Assembly (NCBI RefSeq): GCF_002150735.1
Contig: NZ_MUKA01000028.1
Coordinates: 1 to 48,687 of the forward strand
Direction of reading: 5' to 3'
DNA length: 48,687 bases
Source: Streptomyces africanus
GTDB lineage: Bacteria; Actinomycetota; Actinomycetes; Streptomycetales; Streptomycetaceae
Shown: one piece after another, positions 1 through 9,535 of the stretch
How the letters are laid out: each line of letters starts with the position of its first letter
Position numbering within the stretch: the stretch's first letter is position 1
Position numbers and translations under genes: made by a program
Notes under the pieces: generated by a model
Seen by the model: only the letters and a program-made list of their open reading frames with translations
What the model was told of the DNA's origin: nothing
Database searches by the model: none

Positions 1-49
1 CAGCGGACGGGGCGGCCCCGGAGGACCGCTCGGTCTCGGAGGAGCTCAT
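1..49 (-). CDS. Possible N-terminus of a minus-strand gene, cut by the window start
   Basis: An ATG at 49 opens a minus-strand frame that stays open to the window edge and begins MSSSETERSSGAAPSA. That low-complexity Ser/Ala start is common in Streptomyces proteins. It lies 60 bases after the hpnO-like stop on the same strand, so it could be the next gene of that direction. A GGAGG sits almost against the ATG, closer than an ideal ribosome site. Only about 16 codons are visible, so neither the start nor coding status is certain. Confidence 0.3.
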   Translation of the reverse strand, partial: MSSSETERSSGAAPSA

Positions 50-69
50 GCCTCCATTCAGCCCGATCC

Positions 70-104
70 TTGCCCCACCGGCAAATTTCTTGCCTCAGAG
101 GCAA
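70..104 (-). terminator. Tandem small hairpins after the hpnO-like gene
   Basis: Two adjacent inverted repeats follow the stop at 110: ttgcct/aggcaa (90-104, 3-base loop) and ttgcc/ggcaa (70-84, 5-base loop). Both use the same TTGCC/GGCAA arms. This is the only AT-rich patch near the operon end. A weak terminator or processing site for the hopanoid transcript is plausible, but the stems are short. Confidence 0.4.
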
Positions 105-109
105 AAAAC

Positions 110-1525
110 TCAGCGGTTCGCCACCGCCTGTTTGACGAGCGTCTTACCGAAGTCCCACATCAGGCCCCCGTCGTGGGCGTCGTCCATCACGGCCGCGAAG
201 GCGTCGACGAACCGGTCCACCTCCCGCTCGCCGATGATCAGCGGCGGGATCAGCTTGATCACCTCCATGTGGTCGCCGGAGACCTGGGTGAGGATCCGGT
301 GCTTCTGGAGCAGCGGTACGACGACCATCTGCGCGAACAGCCCCTTGCGCGCGGCCTGGAGCATGGCCCAGCGGCTGCGCAGCTTCAGCGACTTCGGCCG
401 GCCGAACTCGATGCCGATCATCAGGCCCCGCCCGCGGACGTCGGCGAGCATCTCGTACTTGTCCGTCAGCGCCGCGAGCCGGGATCTGAACAGTTCCCCG
501 GTGGCGCGGACCCCGGCGACGATCTGCTCGTTCTCCATCACCGACAGCACCGCCAGGCCCGCCGCCATGGCCTGCGCGTTGGACCCGAAGCTCGCCGAGT
601 GGACCAGCACCCGGTCCATCGACGAGTAGACCTTCTTGAAGATCCAGTCCTTGCCAAGCGTCGCGCCCACGGGCACGTAGCCGCCGGAGAGCGCCTTGGC
701 CACGCACACCAGGTCGGGTTCCACCCCCTCCTCGTGCTGGTAGGCGTAGAAGTCGCCGGTGCGGCCGAGGCCCGTCTGCACCTCGTCGGCGATGAGCAGC
801 GCCTTGTGCCGGTGCAGCAGTTCCTGGGCGGCCAGGAGATAGCCGGGCGGGGCTTCCAGCACGCCCTTGCCCTGGATCGGTTCGACGATCAGGGCGGCGA
901 CATCGCCCTTCCTCAACTCCCGCTCGAGCGCGTCGAGATCGCCGAGCGGCACGGCCGTGTCGGGCAGCAGCGGGGCGAAGCCGTCACGGAAGCCGGACTC
1001 GCCGTTGACCGAGAGGGAGCCGGTGGTGAGGCCGTGGAAGGCGTGCGCGCAGTACAGGATCCTGGGCCTGCCGGTGACGTACCGGGCGAACTTCAGCGCT
1101 CCCTCGACCGCCTCCGTGCCGCTGTTGCCGAAGAACACCCGGTCCAGGTGCGGGCTGTGCGCGAGCAGCTTCTCGGCCAGCAGGCCCGGGAGCGGCTGGC
1201 AGTCGAACCGGGTGAGGTCGGCGAGCTGGGCGTCCAGGACGTCGTGCAGCGCCTTGCGCACGACGGGGTGGTGGCGGCCGAGGCCCATCACCCCGAACCC
1301 GGCGAGCATGTCCAGGTAGTCGTTGCCGTCCGCGTCGTAGAAGTAGGCGCCCTCGGCGCGCTCGTAGACCTTGTCGAAGCCGATGGTGTGCAGCATGCGC
1401 GGGAGCTGGTGGTTGAGGTACCGGGTGTGCAGCTCGTAGCGCTCGGCTCCGCGCTCGGCCAGAGTTGCGCCGAGGTCGAACTCCCCGGCCTGCGACGACT
1501 CCGACGCGGATTCGGCGGTGGTCAT
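110..1525 (-). CDS. hpnO: Class III aminotransferase of hopanoid side-chain synthesis (HpnO-like)
   Basis: This 471-residue fold-type I PLP enzyme resembles acetylornithine/ornithine aminotransferases. It shows [16 protein letters not shown] at about 133-148, the cofactor Asp segment [13 protein letters not shown] at about 245-257, and the likely Schiff-base lysine in VAKALSGG (K277). As the last gene of a hopanoid operon it most likely makes the amino group of aminobacteriohopanetriol from the ribosylhopane branch, the role known for HpnO. The ATG at 1525 overlaps the dxs stop by four bases (ATGA), which fixes the start and indicates translational coupling. A general ornithine-type transaminase is the alternative, but the operon context argues against it. 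Confidence 0.87.
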   Translation of the reverse strand: MTTAESASESSQAGEFDLGATLAERGAERYELHTRYLNHQLPRMLHTIGFDKVYERAEGAYFYDADGNDYLDMLAGFGVMGLGRHHPVVRKALHDVLDAQLADLTRFDCQPLPGLLAEKLLAHSPHLDRVFFGNSGTEAVEGALKFARYVTGRPRILYCAHAFHGLTTGSLSVNGESGFRDGFAPLLPDTAVPLGDLDALERELRKGDVAALIVEPIQGKGVLEAPPGYLLAAQELLHRHKALLIADEVQTGLGRTGDFYAYQHEEGVEPDLVCVAKALSGGYVPVGATLGKDWIFKKVYSSMDRVLVHSASFGSNAQAMAAGLAVLSVMENEQIVAGVRATGELFRSRLAALTDKYEMLADVRGRGLMIGIEFGRPKSLKLRSRWAMLQAARKGLFAQMVVVPLLQKHRILTQVSGDHMEVIKLIPPLIIGEREVDRFVDAFAAVMDDAHDGGLMWDFGKTLVKQAVANR

Positions 1526-3417
1526 TCCTGTGGCTCCTTGGACAGCTCTTTCTTCACGGTCAGGCTCGCGCTGATCCGTCCGGCGACCTCGACGGGTGTC
1601 AGGCCGATGTCGGCGAGCACCTCGCCGCGTTTGGCGTGGGCGAGGAACTGCTCGGGGATCCCGAAGCGCCGTACGGGCACGTCGACTTCGGCGTCGCCCA
1701 GGGCCAGCGCCACGGCCGAACCGACCCCGGCCGCCCGGCTGTTGTCCTCGACGACGGCGACCAGGCGGTGTTCGGCGGCGAGCCCCGGGAGTGCCGGGTC
1801 GACGGGCTTGACCCAGCGGGGATCGACGACGGTGCAGCCGATGCCGCGGGCTTCGAGCAGTTCCGCGGCCTGGAGGCAGACGGGCGCCATCACGCCGACG
1901 GCCACCAGCAGCACCTCCGGCTCCGGAGCACGGTGCAGCACGTCCAGTCCGCCGACCCGGTCCACGGCCGGGATCGACGGGCCGACGGACTCCTTCGGGA
2001 AGCGCAGCAGCGTCGGCGCGTCGTCGACGGCGACGGCCTCGCGCAGCTGGGCGCGCAACTGGTCGGCGTCCCGCGGCGCGGCGATCCTCAGGCCGGGGAC
2101 GACCTGGAGGATCGACATGTCCCACATGCCGTTGTGGGAGGGACCGTCGACGCCGGTGACACCGGCCCGGTCCAGCACGAAGGTCACCCCGCACCGGTGC
2201 AGGGCCACGTCCATCAGCAGCTGGTCGAAGGCACGGTTGAGGAAGGTGGCGTAGACGGCGACGACCGGGTGCAGGCAGCCCGTCGCCAGGCCCGCCGCGG
2301 ACACGGCCGCGTGCTGCTCGGCGATACCGACGTCCCACACCCGGTCCGGGAACCGCTCGGCGAACCTGCCCAGGCCGACCGGATGCAGCATGGCGGCGGT
2401 TATCGCGACGATGTCGTCCCGTTCCTCGCCGATCCGGACGATCTCGTCGCCGAACACCGACGTCCACGAGGGGCCGCCCGCCGGGGAGAGCGGCGCGCAG
2501 GTCAGCGGGTCCATGACGCCGACGGTGTGGAAGTGGTCCTCCTCGTGGGCGAGGGCGGGTTCGTAGCCGCGGCCCTTCTCCGTGAGGCAGTGGACGAGGA
2601 CCGGCCCGTGGAAGCGTTTCGCGCGCCGCAGGGCGGACTCCACGGCCCCGATGTCGTGCCCGTCGATCGGGCCCACGTACTTCAGGCCCAGGTCCTCGAA
2701 CAGGCCCTGCGGGGCGAACGCGTCCTTGAAGCCCTTCTTCGCGCCGTGCAGGGCCTCGTAGAGGGTGGTGCCGACCAGGGGCGTGGCCTGGAGGACGTCC
2801 TTGCCCCAGGCGAGGACCCGCTCGTAACCGTCGGTCGTGCGCAGTGTCGCGAGGTGGTTGGCGAGGCCGCCGATGGTCGGGGCGTAGGAGCGTTCGTTGT
2901 CGTTGACGACGATGATCAGCGGGCGGTTCTTGGCGGCCGCGATGTTGTTCAGGGCCTCCCAGGCCATGCCGCCGGTCAGGGCGCCGTCGCCGATCACCGC
3001 GACGACATGGCCCTTCTCCCCCTGCACCTGGCGGGCCTTGGCGAGACCGTCGGCCCAGCCGAGCGCCGTGGAGGCGTGGCTGTTCTCGATGACGTCGTGC
3101 TCGGACTCCTCGCGCGAGGGATAGCCCGACAGGCCGCCCTTGCCGCGCAGCTTGGAGAAGTCCTGGCGTCCGGTCAGCAGTTTGTGGACGTAGCTCTGGT
3201 GGCCGGTGTCCCACAGGATGCGGTCAACCGGCGACTCGAAGACCCGGTGCAGGGCGACGGTGAGCTCCACCACCCCCAGGTTGGGTCCCAGATGACCCCC
3301 GGTCCTGGCGACCGCGTGCACCAGGAACTCCCTGATCTCGTCGGACAGTTCGCCGAGTTCCGACTCGGACAGCGCCTTCAGGTCGCGTGGTCCCCGGATG
3401 CTCTCCAGAATCGTCAC
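1522..3417 (-). CDS. dxs: 1-deoxy-D-xylulose-5-phosphate synthase
   Basis: This enzyme joins pyruvate and glyceraldehyde 3-phosphate into 1-deoxy-D-xylulose 5-phosphate, the first step of the MEP isoprenoid pathway, using thiamine diphosphate. The 631-residue length is normal for Dxs. Visible motifs are GGHLGPNLG (about 40-48), [10 protein letters not shown] (about 70-79) and the diphosphate/Mg segment GDGALTGG (143-150), followed by the transketolase-type central and C-terminal domains. The GTG start at 3417 has AAGGGGG about nine bases upstream. Lying inside the hopanoid operon, it probably raises precursor flow when hopanoids are made and may be a second copy beside a housekeeping dxs elsewhere. 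Confidence 0.96.
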   Translation of the reverse strand: MTILESIRGPRDLKALSESELGELSDEIREFLVHAVARTGGHLGPNLGVVELTVALHRVFESPVDRILWDTGHQSYVHKLLTGRQDFSKLRGKGGLSGYPSREESEHDVIENSHASTALGWADGLAKARQVQGEKGHVVAVIGDGALTGGMAWEALNNIAAAKNRPLIIVVNDNERSYAPTIGGLANHLATLRTTDGYERVLAWGKDVLQATPLVGTTLYEALHGAKKGFKDAFAPQGLFEDLGLKYVGPIDGHDIGAVESALRRAKRFHGPVLVHCLTEKGRGYEPALAHEEDHFHTVGVMDPLTCAPLSPAGGPSWTSVFGDEIVRIGEERDDIVAITAAMLHPVGLGRFAERFPDRVWDVGIAEQHAAVSAAGLATGCLHPVVAVYATFLNRAFDQLLMDVALHRCGVTFVLDRAGVTGVDGPSHNGMWDMSILQVVPGLRIAAPRDADQLRAQLREAVAVDDAPTLLRFPKESVGPSIPAVDRVGGLDVLHRAPEPEVLLVAVGVMAPVCLQAAELLEARGIGCTVVDPRWVKPVDPALPGLAAEHRLVAVVEDNSRAAGVGSAVALALGDAEVDVPVRRFGIPEQFLAHAKRGEVLADIGLTPVEVAGRISASLTVKKELSKEPQE

Positions 3418-3446
3418 GCTCGGGCCCCCTTCGCATTCCGTGCTGT

Positions 3447-4604
3447 TCAGCTCACGGTGACGGCCGGCTCCCCCGGCCCCACGCCGTCCTGCTCCATCTG
3501 CTCGGCGAGCTTCATCGCCTCTTCGATCAGCGTCTCGACGATCTTCGACTCGGGGACGGTCTTGATGACCTCGCCCTTGACGAAGATCTGGCCCTTGCCG
3601 TTGCCGGAGGCCACGCCCAGATCGGCCTCCCGCGCCTCACCGGGGCCGTTGACCACACACCCCATGACGGCGACCCGCAGCGGCACCTCCATGCCGTCGA
3701 GCCCGGCCGTGACCTCCTCGGCGAGCTTGTAGACGTCGACCTGGGCGCGTCCGCAGGAGGGGCAGGAGACGATCTCCAGCCTGCGCTGCCGCAGCCCCAG
3801 CGACTCCAGGATCTGGATGCCGACCTTGACCTCCTCGGCCGGCGGCGCCGACAGCGACACCCGGATGGTGTCGCCGATGCCCCGCGACAGCAGCGCGCCG
3901 AAGGCCACCGCCGACTTGATCGTGCCCTGGAACGCCGGACCGGCCTCCGTGACGCCGAGATGCAGCGGGTAGTCGCACTGCTCGGCGAGCTGCCGGTAGG
4001 CCTCGATCATCACGACCGGGTCGTTGTGCTTGACGGAGATCTTGATGTCCCGGAAGTCGTGCTCCTCGAACAGGGACGCCTCCCACAGCGCGCTCTCCAC
4101 GAGCGCCTCCGGGGTCGCCTTGCCGTACTTCTGGAGGAGCCGCCGGTCCAGCGACCCGGCGTTGACCCCGATCCGGATGGGGGTGCCGTGGTCCTTGGCT
4201 GCCTGCGCGATCTCCTTGACCCGGTCGTCGAACTGCTTGATGTTGCCGGGGTTGACGCGGACCGCCGCGCAGCCCGCCTCGATGGCCGCGAACACGTACT
4301 TCGGCTGGAAGTGGATGTCCGCGATCACCGGGATCTGCGACTTGCGCGCGATGGTCGCGAGCGCGTCCGCGTCGTCCTGGGTCGGGCAGGCGACCCGGAC
4401 GATCTGGCAGCCGGACGCCGTGAGTTCGGCGATCTGCTGCAAGGTCGCGCCGATGTCGGACGTACGGGTCGTCGTCATCGACTGCACCGACACCGGGGCA
4501 CCGCCCCCGACCGCCACCGGGCCGACCTGGATCCGGCGCGAGACGCGCCGCTCGGCGATCGGCCGGACCGGTACCTCGGGAACGCCCAGCGGGATGGCGG
4601 TCAT
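3447..4604 (-). CDS. ispG: 4-hydroxy-3-methylbut-2-en-1-yl diphosphate synthase
   Basis: IspG (GcpE) carries out the reductive ring opening of 2-C-methylerythritol 2,4-cyclodiphosphate to HMBPP. The 385-residue protein has the TIM-barrel N-terminal part starting near [10 protein letters not shown] (about 41-50). The three [4Fe-4S] cysteines are C281 and C284 in CPSCGR and C316 in GCVVNGPGE. The ATG at 4604 lies 4 bases after the hpnH stop and 29 bases before the dxs start, so it is operonic. Together with dxs it gives the hopanoid operon two flux-relevant MEP steps. The other MEP genes are not in this window. Confidence 0.96.
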   Translation of the reverse strand: MTAIPLGVPEVPVRPIAERRVSRRIQVGPVAVGGGAPVSVQSMTTTRTSDIGATLQQIAELTASGCQIVRVACPTQDDADALATIARKSQIPVIADIHFQPKYVFAAIEAGCAAVRVNPGNIKQFDDRVKEIAQAAKDHGTPIRIGVNAGSLDRRLLQKYGKATPEALVESALWEASLFEEHDFRDIKISVKHNDPVVMIEAYRQLAEQCDYPLHLGVTEAGPAFQGTIKSAVAFGALLSRGIGDTIRVSLSAPPAEEVKVGIQILESLGLRQRRLEIVSCPSCGRAQVDVYKLAEEVTAGLDGMEVPLRVAVMGCVVNGPGEAREADLGVASGNGKGQIFVKGEVIKTVPESKIVETLIEEAMKLAEQMEQDGVGPGEPAVTVS

Positions 4605-4608
4605 GGCC

Positions 4609-5631
4609 TCACTCCCGGTTTCCGGAGACCGTCTCGCGCAGGGCGCGCAGGGACTCCTTCAGCGATCCCATGGTGGCGAGGACGGCGGTGGGCTCGTAGC
4701 CGCAATGCGCCATGCAGTTGGCGCAGCGCGGATCCTTGCCGCGGCCGTACTTGTCCCAGTCGGTGTCCTCGACCAGCTCCCGGTACGTCGGCACATAGCC
4801 GTCGCTCATCAGGTAGCAGGGGCGCTGCCAGCCGAACAGCGAGTAGTTCGGGATCGCCCACGCCGTGCACGGGAAGTCGACCTTGCCCTCCAGGAAGTCC
4901 AGGAAGAGCGGGGAGTGGTTGAGCCGCCAGCGCCGCCGGTTGCCGCCGGCGAAGGCCTTCTTGAACAGCTCGCGGGTCTGCTCCACGCCGAGGAAGTGCT
5001 CCTGGTCGGGGGCCTTCTCGTAGGCATAGGCGGGCGAGATCATCATCTCGTCGACCTTGAGGTCGTCGTTGAGGAAGTTCAGCACCTCGATGATGGTCTG
5101 CGGGGTGTCGGTGTTGAAGAAGGTCGAGTTGGTGGTCACCCGGAAGCCGCGCCGCTTGGCCTCCTTGATGGCCTCGACCGCCTCGTCGAACACGCCCTCC
5201 TTGGCCACCGACTCGTCGTGCCGCTCGCGCAGCCCGTCGATGTGCACCGCGAAGGCGAAGTAGGGGGAGGGCTTGAACTTGTCCATCTTCTTGCGCAGCA
5301 GCAGGGCGTTGGTGCAGAGGAAAACGTACTTCCGCCTGGCCACGAGCTGACGCACGATCTCGTCGATCTGCGGGTGCATCAGCGGCTCGCCGCCGGCGAT
5401 GGACACCATGGGGGCACCGGACTCCAGCACGGCCCCCACGGCCTGCGCGACCGGCATCCGCTGCTTGAGCACCCCGGCCGGGTGCTGGATCTTGCCGCAC
5501 CCCTCGCACTTGAGGTTGCAGGCGTACAGCGGCTCCAGCTCGACGATGAGCGGGAACTTGTCCCGCCGGCGCAGCTTCTGTTCAGCCAAGTACGTAGCGA
5601 CCTTGATGGACTGTCGGAGCGGCATGGCCAT
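4609..5631 (-). CDS. hpnH: Adenosyl-hopene transferase, radical SAM enzyme
   Basis: HpnH adds a 5'-deoxyadenosyl radical to diploptene, giving adenosylhopane, the first C35 hopanoid. The 340-residue protein carries the radical SAM cysteines as C-x3-C-x2-C (C38, C42, C45 in ACNLKCEGC), the SAM-binding SIAGGEP segment, and an HpnH-type C-terminal Cys cluster (RCANCMAHC). I chose the ATG at 5631 because AGGAGGTGAG lies just upstream inside the end of hpnG; a frame extension to 5670 would have no such site. Only 5 bases separate it from the hpnG stop. Adjacent HpnG is its known pathway partner. Confidence 0.95.
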   Translation of the reverse strand: MAMPLRQSIKVATYLAEQKLRRRDKFPLIVELEPLYACNLKCEGCGKIQHPAGVLKQRMPVAQAVGAVLESGAPMVSIAGGEPLMHPQIDEIVRQLVARRKYVFLCTNALLLRKKMDKFKPSPYFAFAVHIDGLRERHDESVAKEGVFDEAVEAIKEAKRRGFRVTTNSTFFNTDTPQTIIEVLNFLNDDLKVDEMMISPAYAYEKAPDQEHFLGVEQTRELFKKAFAGGNRRRWRLNHSPLFLDFLEGKVDFPCTAWAIPNYSLFGWQRPCYLMSDGYVPTYRELVEDTDWDKYGRGKDPRCANCMAHCGYEPTAVLATMGSLKESLRALRETVSGNRE

Positions 5632-5636
5632 CTGGC

Positions 5637-6278
5637 TCACCTCCTGGGGAGCAGCAAGGAACGGTGCCATTCGAAGAAAGCGGGAAGTACGGAACGAAGA
5701 ACACGGAAAGCTGATATTCCACCGCGCACCGTGCCGATCCGGACGAGTTCATGTTCTGGAGCGTCCACGACCACCCGGACGGCCGCAACCGGGCGCTCGC
5801 CCGCACGCACCGCGCTCAGGAGCGTGGCCGCCGATTCCATGTCGGTCGCGATCGCGCCGGTCGCGAGCAGATCGGACCGCTCCTGACCGCGTACGACGTG
5901 GTCGGAGCCGGTGAGCGGTCCGATGTGCACGGTCCGCCCGGGCACCGTGCGGACCAGCTCCTTGACCAGCAGATCGGTCCCGACGCAGGGGGTCGAGCCG
6001 CGAGGATCACGGGTCTCCTCGGCGACGACCAGGTCACCGGGGTGCATCCCGGGCGCGAGCCCCGCGCAGAAGCCGGTGGCCATAACGGCGGCGTCACGTA
6101 GGACCGGGCCGGCGAGCATCCGGGTGACGGACCGCTCGGCCGCCGCCGGCCCCATGCCGGTCCGCAGCACGGTGACCGGCCCGCCGGCGCCGCCACGGTC
6201 CCCCGCGCGCAGGGCGAACTGCTCGATGCCGAGCGCGCAGGCGATCAGCAGCGGGGCCGGAGCGGGCTGTGTGCTCAT
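5637..6278 (-). CDS. hpnG: Adenosylhopane nucleosidase/phosphorylase HpnG
   Basis: This 213-residue protein is of the purine nucleoside phosphorylase/MTA-SAH nucleosidase superfamily. It has the glycine-rich TGMGPAAAERS near the N-terminus and the purine-site ATDMESAATL near residue 140. HpnG releases adenine from adenosylhopane to give ribosylhopane. The ATG at 6278 immediately follows the shc stop (TGA then ATG), so the two are coupled. The final codons contain the hpnH ribosome-binding site. Confidence 0.9.
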   Translation of the reverse strand: MSTQPAPAPLLIACALGIEQFALRAGDRGGAGGPVTVLRTGMGPAAAERSVTRMLAGPVLRDAAVMATGFCAGLAPGMHPGDLVVAEETRDPRGSTPCVGTDLLVKELVRTVPGRTVHIGPLTGSDHVVRGQERSDLLATGAIATDMESAATLLSAVRAGERPVAAVRVVVDAPEHELVRIGTVRGGISAFRVLRSVLPAFFEWHRSLLLPRR

Positions 6279-8279
6279 TCAGCTCCCCTGCTGCCGGTCG
6301 GCGAACGGCTCGCCGTGCAGGTACCGGCCGAGCGCCGTCAGGGGAAACACCTGCCGGTAGAGGTGGTAGTTGATCGAGAAGTCCCACGGGAAGCCCGTCC
6401 CCGTGAAATACGGCTCGTCCCAGGAACCGTCCTCCCGCTGGGTGGCGGCGAGCCACTCGATGCCGCGTTCGACGGCCTTGGAGTCCCGCTCCCCCGCCGC
6501 GAGCAGGGCCATCAGGGCCCACGCCGTCTGGGAGGCGGTCGAGGCGCCCCTGCCGCTCCACTCCTTGACGTCCTTGTAGGAGCGCAGGTCCTCGCCCCAG
6601 CCGCCGTCGTCGTTCTGGACCGACTCCAGCCAGGTCACGGCCCGGCGGATCGCCGGGTGCGCGGCGGGGATGCCCGCGGCCACCAGAGCGGGTACGACGG
6701 ACCCGGTGCCGTAGACGTAGTTGACGCCCCAGCGCCCGAACCAGGAGCCGTCGGGCTCCTGTTCGGCCAGCAGCCACTCGATGCCGCGCCGGGTGCGCGG
6801 GTCGTGGGCGAGGCCCTCCACCGCGAGCATCTCGACGACGTGCGCGGTGACGTCGGCGGAGGGCGGGTCGATGACCTCGCCGAAGTCGCAGAAGGGCAGC
6901 CGGTTCGGGAACGGGCTGGTGTTGTCGACGTCGAAGGCGGCCCACGCGCCGTTCTTCGACTGCATGCCGAGGGTCCAGCGCACCCCGCGCCCGACGGCCT
7001 TGTCGACCCGCACCGGGTCGTGGTGGGCGATCCGGCGCAGCGCGAGGACCACCTCGGCGGTGTCGTCGATGTCGGGGTAGTTGTCGTTGTGGAACTCGAA
7101 CGCCCAGCCCCCGGGCGGCAGTCCGGGCCGCTGCACGGACCAGTCACCGGGCCGGACGATCTCCTCGCCCAGCATCCAGTCCGCGGCCTTCACCAACTGC
7201 GGGTGGTCGGCGGGCAGTCCGGCGTCCGCGAGCGCGATCGCGGCCAGGCAGGTGTCCCACACCGGCGACTGGCAGGCCTCGATCATCCGGGCCCCGTCCT
7301 CGCGCCACACGGCGAACCGGTCGAGCGAGGCGAGTCCCTCGCGCATCACGGGATGCCGGAGGTCGTAGCCGAGCAGGTGCAGGGCGATGATCGAGTAGAC
7401 GGCCGGGGGCTGGATGCCGCCCCAGCAGCCGTCGTTCTCCTGCCGCTCGATGATCCAGCGGGCGGCGCTGTTCATCGCGGCTCTGCGCAGCCGGCGCGGC
7501 GCGACCTTCCGCAGGGCGTGCAGGCCCTTGTCCATCCGCTGGAAGGCACCGTCCCAGCTGAACGCCGGGGCAAGCGGCTTGGCCGGGTTCGGGTGGGCCG
7601 GATCGGTGTGCAGCTCGTCCAGCGGGAAGGGCGCCGGGCGGACCGGCCGCTTCGCGGAGACGATCGTCAGCGGGACGATGGTCTGCCGTGCCCAGCAGCC
7701 GAAGTCGTAGATGTTGAGCGGCACCCACTTCGGGAAGTAGATGAGCTCCGGGGGCAGTTCGGGCAGGTCCTCCCACTTCCACCAGCCGAACAGGGCCAGC
7801 CAGATGCGTGTGAAGACCCGGGCGGCGGCGATGCCGCCCTGCTCGCGGATCCATCGGGAGGCCTTCGCCATGTGCGGTGCGCCGGGCTCGTCGCCGGCCA
7901 GGCGGAGGGCGACATAGGCCTCGATGGTGGTGGAGAGTTCGCCGGGGCCGCCGTAGAAGGTGGCCCAGGTGCCGTCCTCGCGCTGCTCGCCGCGGATGAA
8001 GAGCGCGGCGGCCCGGGTGGTCTTCTCGTCACGGATGCCGAGGAACTGGCGGAGCAGCAGGTCCTCGGCATCCATCGTGACGTTGGTCTCGAGGTCGCCC
8101 TTCCACCAGCCCTGGGCGTCCTGGAGGGAGAGCAGGAAGTCGGTGGCGCGTTGTGCGGCGCGTGCGGCGGCTTGCGGTACCCCGGCCGCGGCGGGGGTGG
8201 TGCTGTCGATGGCGGTGTCGCTGGCCGCGGCAGCGCGGGGTGGCAGGGCCCCGGTGCTTCCGTCGGTCGTCGCTGTCAT
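6279..8279 (-). CDS. shc: Squalene-hopene cyclase
   Basis: This monotopic membrane enzyme folds squalene into pentacyclic hopene/hopanol. The 666-residue length fits the family. The acid motif DIDDTA that protonates the terminal double bond is at 403-408. Repeated QW motifs include QENDGCWGG, QSKNGAWAAF, QEPDGSWFGRWG, QNDDGGWGE and QREDGSWDE. The C-terminal FSINYHLYRQVFPLTALGRY is typical of Shc. The first roughly 40 residues are an Ala/Thr-rich, probably unstructured extension. The ATG at 8279 has AAGGGGAAG just upstream. It is preceded by 122 noncoding bases with a strong hairpin, the largest gap inside the operon. Confidence 0.98.
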   Translation of the reverse strand: MTATTDGSTGALPPRAAAASDTAIDSTTPAAAGVPQAAARAAQRATDFLLSLQDAQGWWKGDLETNVTMDAEDLLLRQFLGIRDEKTTRAAALFIRGEQREDGTWATFYGGPGELSTTIEAYVALRLAGDEPGAPHMAKASRWIREQGGIAAARVFTRIWLALFGWWKWEDLPELPPELIYFPKWVPLNIYDFGCWARQTIVPLTIVSAKRPVRPAPFPLDELHTDPAHPNPAKPLAPAFSWDGAFQRMDKGLHALRKVAPRRLRRAAMNSAARWIIERQENDGCWGGIQPPAVYSIIALHLLGYDLRHPVMREGLASLDRFAVWREDGARMIEACQSPVWDTCLAAIALADAGLPADHPQLVKAADWMLGEEIVRPGDWSVQRPGLPPGGWAFEFHNDNYPDIDDTAEVVLALRRIAHHDPVRVDKAVGRGVRWTLGMQSKNGAWAAFDVDNTSPFPNRLPFCDFGEVIDPPSADVTAHVVEMLAVEGLAHDPRTRRGIEWLLAEQEPDGSWFGRWGVNYVYGTGSVVPALVAAGIPAAHPAIRRAVTWLESVQNDDGGWGEDLRSYKDVKEWSGRGASTASQTAWALMALLAAGERDSKAVERGIEWLAATQREDGSWDEPYFTGTGFPWDFSINYHLYRQVFPLTALGRYLHGEPFADRQQGS

Positions 8280-8329
8280 GGCTTCCCCTTCGTGCAGTGG
8301 TGCAAGGTGTGCAGCTGCTGTGGGTCCGC

Positions 8330-8371
8330 CGTCGGCCGGTGCTCCGTGGTGTCTCGCGGCACCGGCCGGCG
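8330..8371 (-). promoter_or_regulatory. Strong intra-operon hairpin upstream of shc
   Basis: Arms cgtcggccggtgc (8330-8342) and gcaccggccggcg (8359-8371) pair over 13 bases with one G-T wobble and a 16-base loop. They sit in the 122-base gap between the polyprenyl synthase stop and the shc start. The rest of the operon has almost no intergenic space, so this looks deliberate: attenuator, processing site or mRNA-stability element. It has no U-tract on either strand. Confidence 0.5.
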
Positions 8372-8401
8372 ACTACGCGAGGGCTATTCGACCGATAGTG
8401 A

Positions 8402-9535
8402 TCATCTCTTTCGTACGACGACGAAGTCCGCGAGGGCCGTGAACTGCTCCCGCACCCGGTCGGGCATGTCGACGGCGTCGAGGGCTTCGATGGCGATGGT
8501 GTGCTGACGGCGTGCCTCGTCGGCGGTCCATTCGCGGCCGCCCGCCTCCTCGATGAGGGCGGCGCGGGCCGCGAACTCCTCCTCGGAGAAGTTCTCGAAG
8601 TCGCTGGCCTTGGCGTCGGCGGCGAGGATCTCGCCGAGCCGCCCGGATGCGGGGCCGCCGGCCGCGAGCGCGGCGACGACCGGCAGCGACTTCTTGCGCT
8701 GGCGCAGGTCGCTCCAGGTCTGCTTGCCGGTGGCGTCCGGGTCGCCCCAGATGCCGAGGAGGTCGTCGACGGCCTGGAAGGCGAGGCCCAGGTGATAGCC
8801 GTACTTCTCCAGCGTGTCGGCGGTGCGGTCGTCGGCGCCGCCGAGGACCGCACCGATGGAGCTGGCGCAGGCGAGCAGGGCGCCGGTCTTGTTGCCCTCC
8901 ATCTCCAGGCACTCCTCGACGCTGACGCGGTCGCGGTGCTCGTAGGAGATGTCCTGGGCCTGACCGTCGATCAGGGCACGGGTGGCGGTGGTCAGGCGGC
9001 GGGTGGCGCGGCCGGCCTCGACGGTGCCGAGTTCGAGGAGCACCTCGTTGGCGAGGGCGAACAGGGCGTCGCCGACCAGGATGGCCTGGGCGGGGCCGTG
9101 CACCTTCCAGACCGTGTCGCGGTGGCGGCGCTGTTCGTCGCCGTCCATCAGGTCGTCGTGGAGGAGGGAGAAGTTGTGGACGAGTTCCACGGCGACGGCG
9201 CCGGGGATGCCGGTCTCGGGGGCGGCGGACATGACCTCGGCGGACAGCACCGCGAGGGCGGGGCGTACGGCCTTGCCGCCGTCGCCCGCAGCGGGCCGGC
9301 CCTGGGCGTCGATCCATCCGAAGTGGTAGGCGGCAACAGTGTCCATGGGAGGTGCCAGGCGGTCGATGGCCGCCCGCAGTACCGGAGTGGCCAGGGTCCG
9401 GCCGCGCTCCAGGAGCGCGGTCACGTCCACCGCCTCGGCAGTCTTCGAGGCCGGGGGCACAGTGGGCACAGTCTCTCCTCTTGTTGCGGTACCGGGGGTG
9501 CGGGGGCCGCCTGCCGCGCTGTGCTGAGCGAGCAT
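8402..9535 (-). CDS. Polyprenyl (farnesyl) diphosphate synthase
   Basis: This 377-residue trans-isoprenyl diphosphate synthase has the first Asp-rich motif DDLMD at 127-131. Its second motif is DDLLG at 257-261 followed by IWGD; the missing third Asp is usual in actinobacterial family members. It condenses IPP with allylic diphosphates. In a squalene/hopanoid operon the expected product is farnesyl diphosphate, though chain length cannot be read with confidence. The ATG at 9535 shares one base with the hpnE stop (TGATG). The first 30 residues look disordered. The start could also be internal, but the overlap supports this one. Confidence 0.9.
   Translation of the reverse strand: MLAQHSAAGGPRTPGTATRGETVPTVPPASKTAEAVDVTALLERGRTLATPVLRAAIDRLAPPMDTVAAYHFGWIDAQGRPAAGDGGKAVRPALAVLSAEVMSAAPETGIPGAVAVELVHNFSLLHDDLMDGDEQRRHRDTVWKVHGPAQAILVGDALFALANEVLLELGTVEAGRATRRLTTATRALIDGQAQDISYEHRDRVSVEECLEMEGNKTGALLACASSIGAVLGGADDRTADTLEKYGYHLGLAFQAVDDLLGIWGDPDATGKQTWSDLRQRKKSLPVVAALAAGGPASGRLGEILAADAKASDFENFSEEEFAARAALIEEAGGREWTADEARRQHTIAIEALDAVDMPDRVREQFTALADFVVVRKR

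Noticed and set aside
1465..3732. Long plus-strand frames opposite dxs, ispG, shc, hpnE and others (for example 755 codons here, 1152 codons at 35283-38741)
   Set aside because: They lie antisense to clearly recognised genes, have compositions typical of GC-rich shadow frames and show no family motifs.
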